From Adineta steineri (Eukaryota; Rotifera; Eurotatoria; Adinetida; Adinetidae), in the NCBI GenBank assembly GCA_905250115.1, contig CAJNOI010000084.1:318651-382650 (forward strand): 64,000 nt of DNA, written 5' to 3'. The position numbers and the translations under genes were made by a program. The notes below the pieces were generated by a model, which saw nothing but the letters and a program-made list of their open reading frames with translations, ran no database searches and was not told the origin of the DNA. This document shows positions 62,291-64,000 of this stretch, one piece after another (position 1 is the first letter of the stretch; the number at the start of each line of letters is the position of its first letter).

Positions 62291-64000
62291 CTAAATAAAA
62301 ATAAATCAATAATTTTCTTTTCTATAAACAGTTTAATAAGAAAAATAATCGTTCATATATAGTAAATTCTTATTGATATTCGAGAAAAACAAATCAATAC
62401 ATTTCTCTTTATTTTTACTAAATAAAATATTTGTTTATTTATTTGTTTCTACTTAGAAAACATTATATAGTCTATCACAAAAAATTATGATCGAACGACA
62501 GACATGAACATCATCATTATATATGTAACCAATCATAAAACTTTGATAGACCTTCATATATTTACAGTGATAGAAGTCAATGTTATCGACCAATGAAATG
62601 ATCCGAAAGATGACAGACGTTGGCCTGATAACTGCACTATAGTCATTGTACTCTTTCACTTATAGAAAATAAAAAATATGAAAGAAAAAGTATAGTAACA
62701 TAACATAACAAAAGAAAATGATTATATGCTAATAATAACATGCAACGAATGATAAAGAAAACGCCTGCTTCTATAAATTGTATTCTTGTTGGGTTGGATA
62801 AAAATAAGACATGACCTTTTCAATTGAATGTCTGAATAATATTGATTGTGATTTCGACATTTTACATCGACAATGCTTATGAATCAATTTATATCTTGTT
62901 ATTTACTTAAGTGCCTTCGTTTTTTCTTCAATGGCTCAATAGTTTTGATTTAGAAAATATATAAAAATAATTCTATGCTAAATAATAATAATAATAAGAC
63001 GAAAAAGTTGTGATTGAGGTTTTTTAAGAGAACTTGTAATTATGTCTTCTTTCTATTCATTTTATTAAGAAATGATTTTTCATGGCTTTCTTTTTTTTTG
63101 TGTTTTATCAATAACGAGTTTTTCATTCTCTGGAGAATTATTCTTTCTACTCAAAGCTCATGAGAACATATTCTTATTTTTTTCAATTGAATAATTTCAT
63201 AAATATTACAAGATTAACAAGAAGAGAACTGAAAATTGAATAGATAAATTTCTATTCAGGTAAGTTCAATGGACTTCAACTAACATTGAAAATTTCATAT
63301 TGAATAAGAATTTTCTTTAATCGATTAAATTTCACACTTTTGTCTTTTGCATTTAAAGGGACATATATAACAATGTCCATTATAGTTATATCGAAAGGCG
63401 AGCACGTGAACGATAATCGATTAGATCTGTTACAGTTGAATAAGTTTCTTCTTTCCCGTTTTACGTAAAAACAAAAAAATTATTGATCACATTTTGATTT
63501 TAACACATCGAGACATATTCTATTCGATACAAAACAAACAGAATTTATGTATGTATTTCTTTTTTTTCAATAAATTTTAAATGAATCTCAGAATCGAAGA
63601 GAAATGACGTCCATATACTAATATTATTACACCGTATGTATTTGTCAATGAGCATACTGGTTGGATCTGAAATATATGTTTGTATTTTGTCCAAGTTCTT
63701 CTTTTTCATGGCCATATTGCGGTTTATGTCAAATGTTAACTTTAAAAATATTCTTATTCGATCATTTCATGTAGTTTACTTTGCCTGAAGAAGACGAAGA
63801 AACTAATTAAATTATAAATAAAACACTTGAAATTCGTGTATGTAGTTAATACTACAAAAATAGTCATACTCAAATCAACATATTTTCTTTTTTTTTAAAT
63901 AAATCATAACATCTATGACCTTTGTGCGTGTAAGTATATTTATAATTGTGCAGTTTTTAGTATTATTTTTTTGAAAGAAGAAATACATATATATTTAATG
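62291..64000. other. Spacer to window end, no gene recognised
   Basis: AT-rich sequence upstream of PIGK. The single short frame at 62453-62659 has no recognisable domain. No tRNA-like or repeat structure was seen. Confidence 0.6.

Noticed and set aside
1..64000. tRNA, rRNA or other structured RNA genes
   Set aside because: I saw no convincing T-loop/anticodon arrangement or rRNA-like segment by eye; a covariance-model scan would be needed to exclude them.

Overview
The window is AT-rich animal DNA with many very short introns (often 40-60 nt), canonical GT-AG splice sites and long AT-rich spacers. Three gene types point to a rotifer, most likely a bdelloid such as Adineta or Rotaria: membrane-anchored NHL-repeat proteins, a giant LDLa/EGF/7TM receptor, and TIR-domain proteins. 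The assignment is inference from gene content, and no marker gene fixes the species. Two N runs (23886-23895 and 42911-43010) are assembly gaps, and both hide much more sequence than their length.

Layout, left to right: a SoxB HMG-box factor (+, 14-1015); a 19-exon gene on the minus strand (3468-8018) that I reconstruct as an intact CatSper-beta-like sperm calcium-channel subunit; a type II membrane glycosyltransferase-like gene (+, 12141-14126); a single-exon 1579-residue LDLa/EGF/7TM receptor (+, 17717-22456); cohesin SMC1 (+, 23298-27409), with its first coiled coil and half its hinge lost in a gap; an unusual armadillo-like / coiled coil / Death / TIR / TIR / CaaX gene (+, 27739-32924); a small SUMO-interaction-motif protein (-, 34041-34643); a secreted protein with about 25 thrombospondin type 1 repeats (+, 35534 to the gap); an ABCC4-like transporter (-, cut by the same gap); TMEM245 (-, 44643-48370); two head-to-head NHL-repeat membrane proteins (48768-50512 minus, 51134-52964 plus); lipin (-, 54474-58794); and the GPI transamidase catalytic subunit PIGK (-, 60376-62290).

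The genes are a mixed eukaryotic neighbourhood, not an operon: development (Sox), cohesion (SMC1), lipid and GPI metabolism (lipin, PIGK), transport (ABCC, TMEM245), extracellular matrix (TSP1), sensing (7TM), and innate-immunity-type signalling (Death/TIR). Non-autonomous transposons sit in introns: a hAT-like MITE nested in a palindromic element (two composite copies plus one solo outer copy), a TTAA-flanked piggyBac-like MITE, and a foldback element inside SMC1. GT-rich/AC-rich convergent hairpins occur three times in spacers.

The two observations I rate highest are the intact CatSper-beta-like gene, which is paradoxical if the animal belongs to a lineage without known males, and the ARM-Death-TIR-TIR-CaaX architecture with its asymmetric TIR pair.
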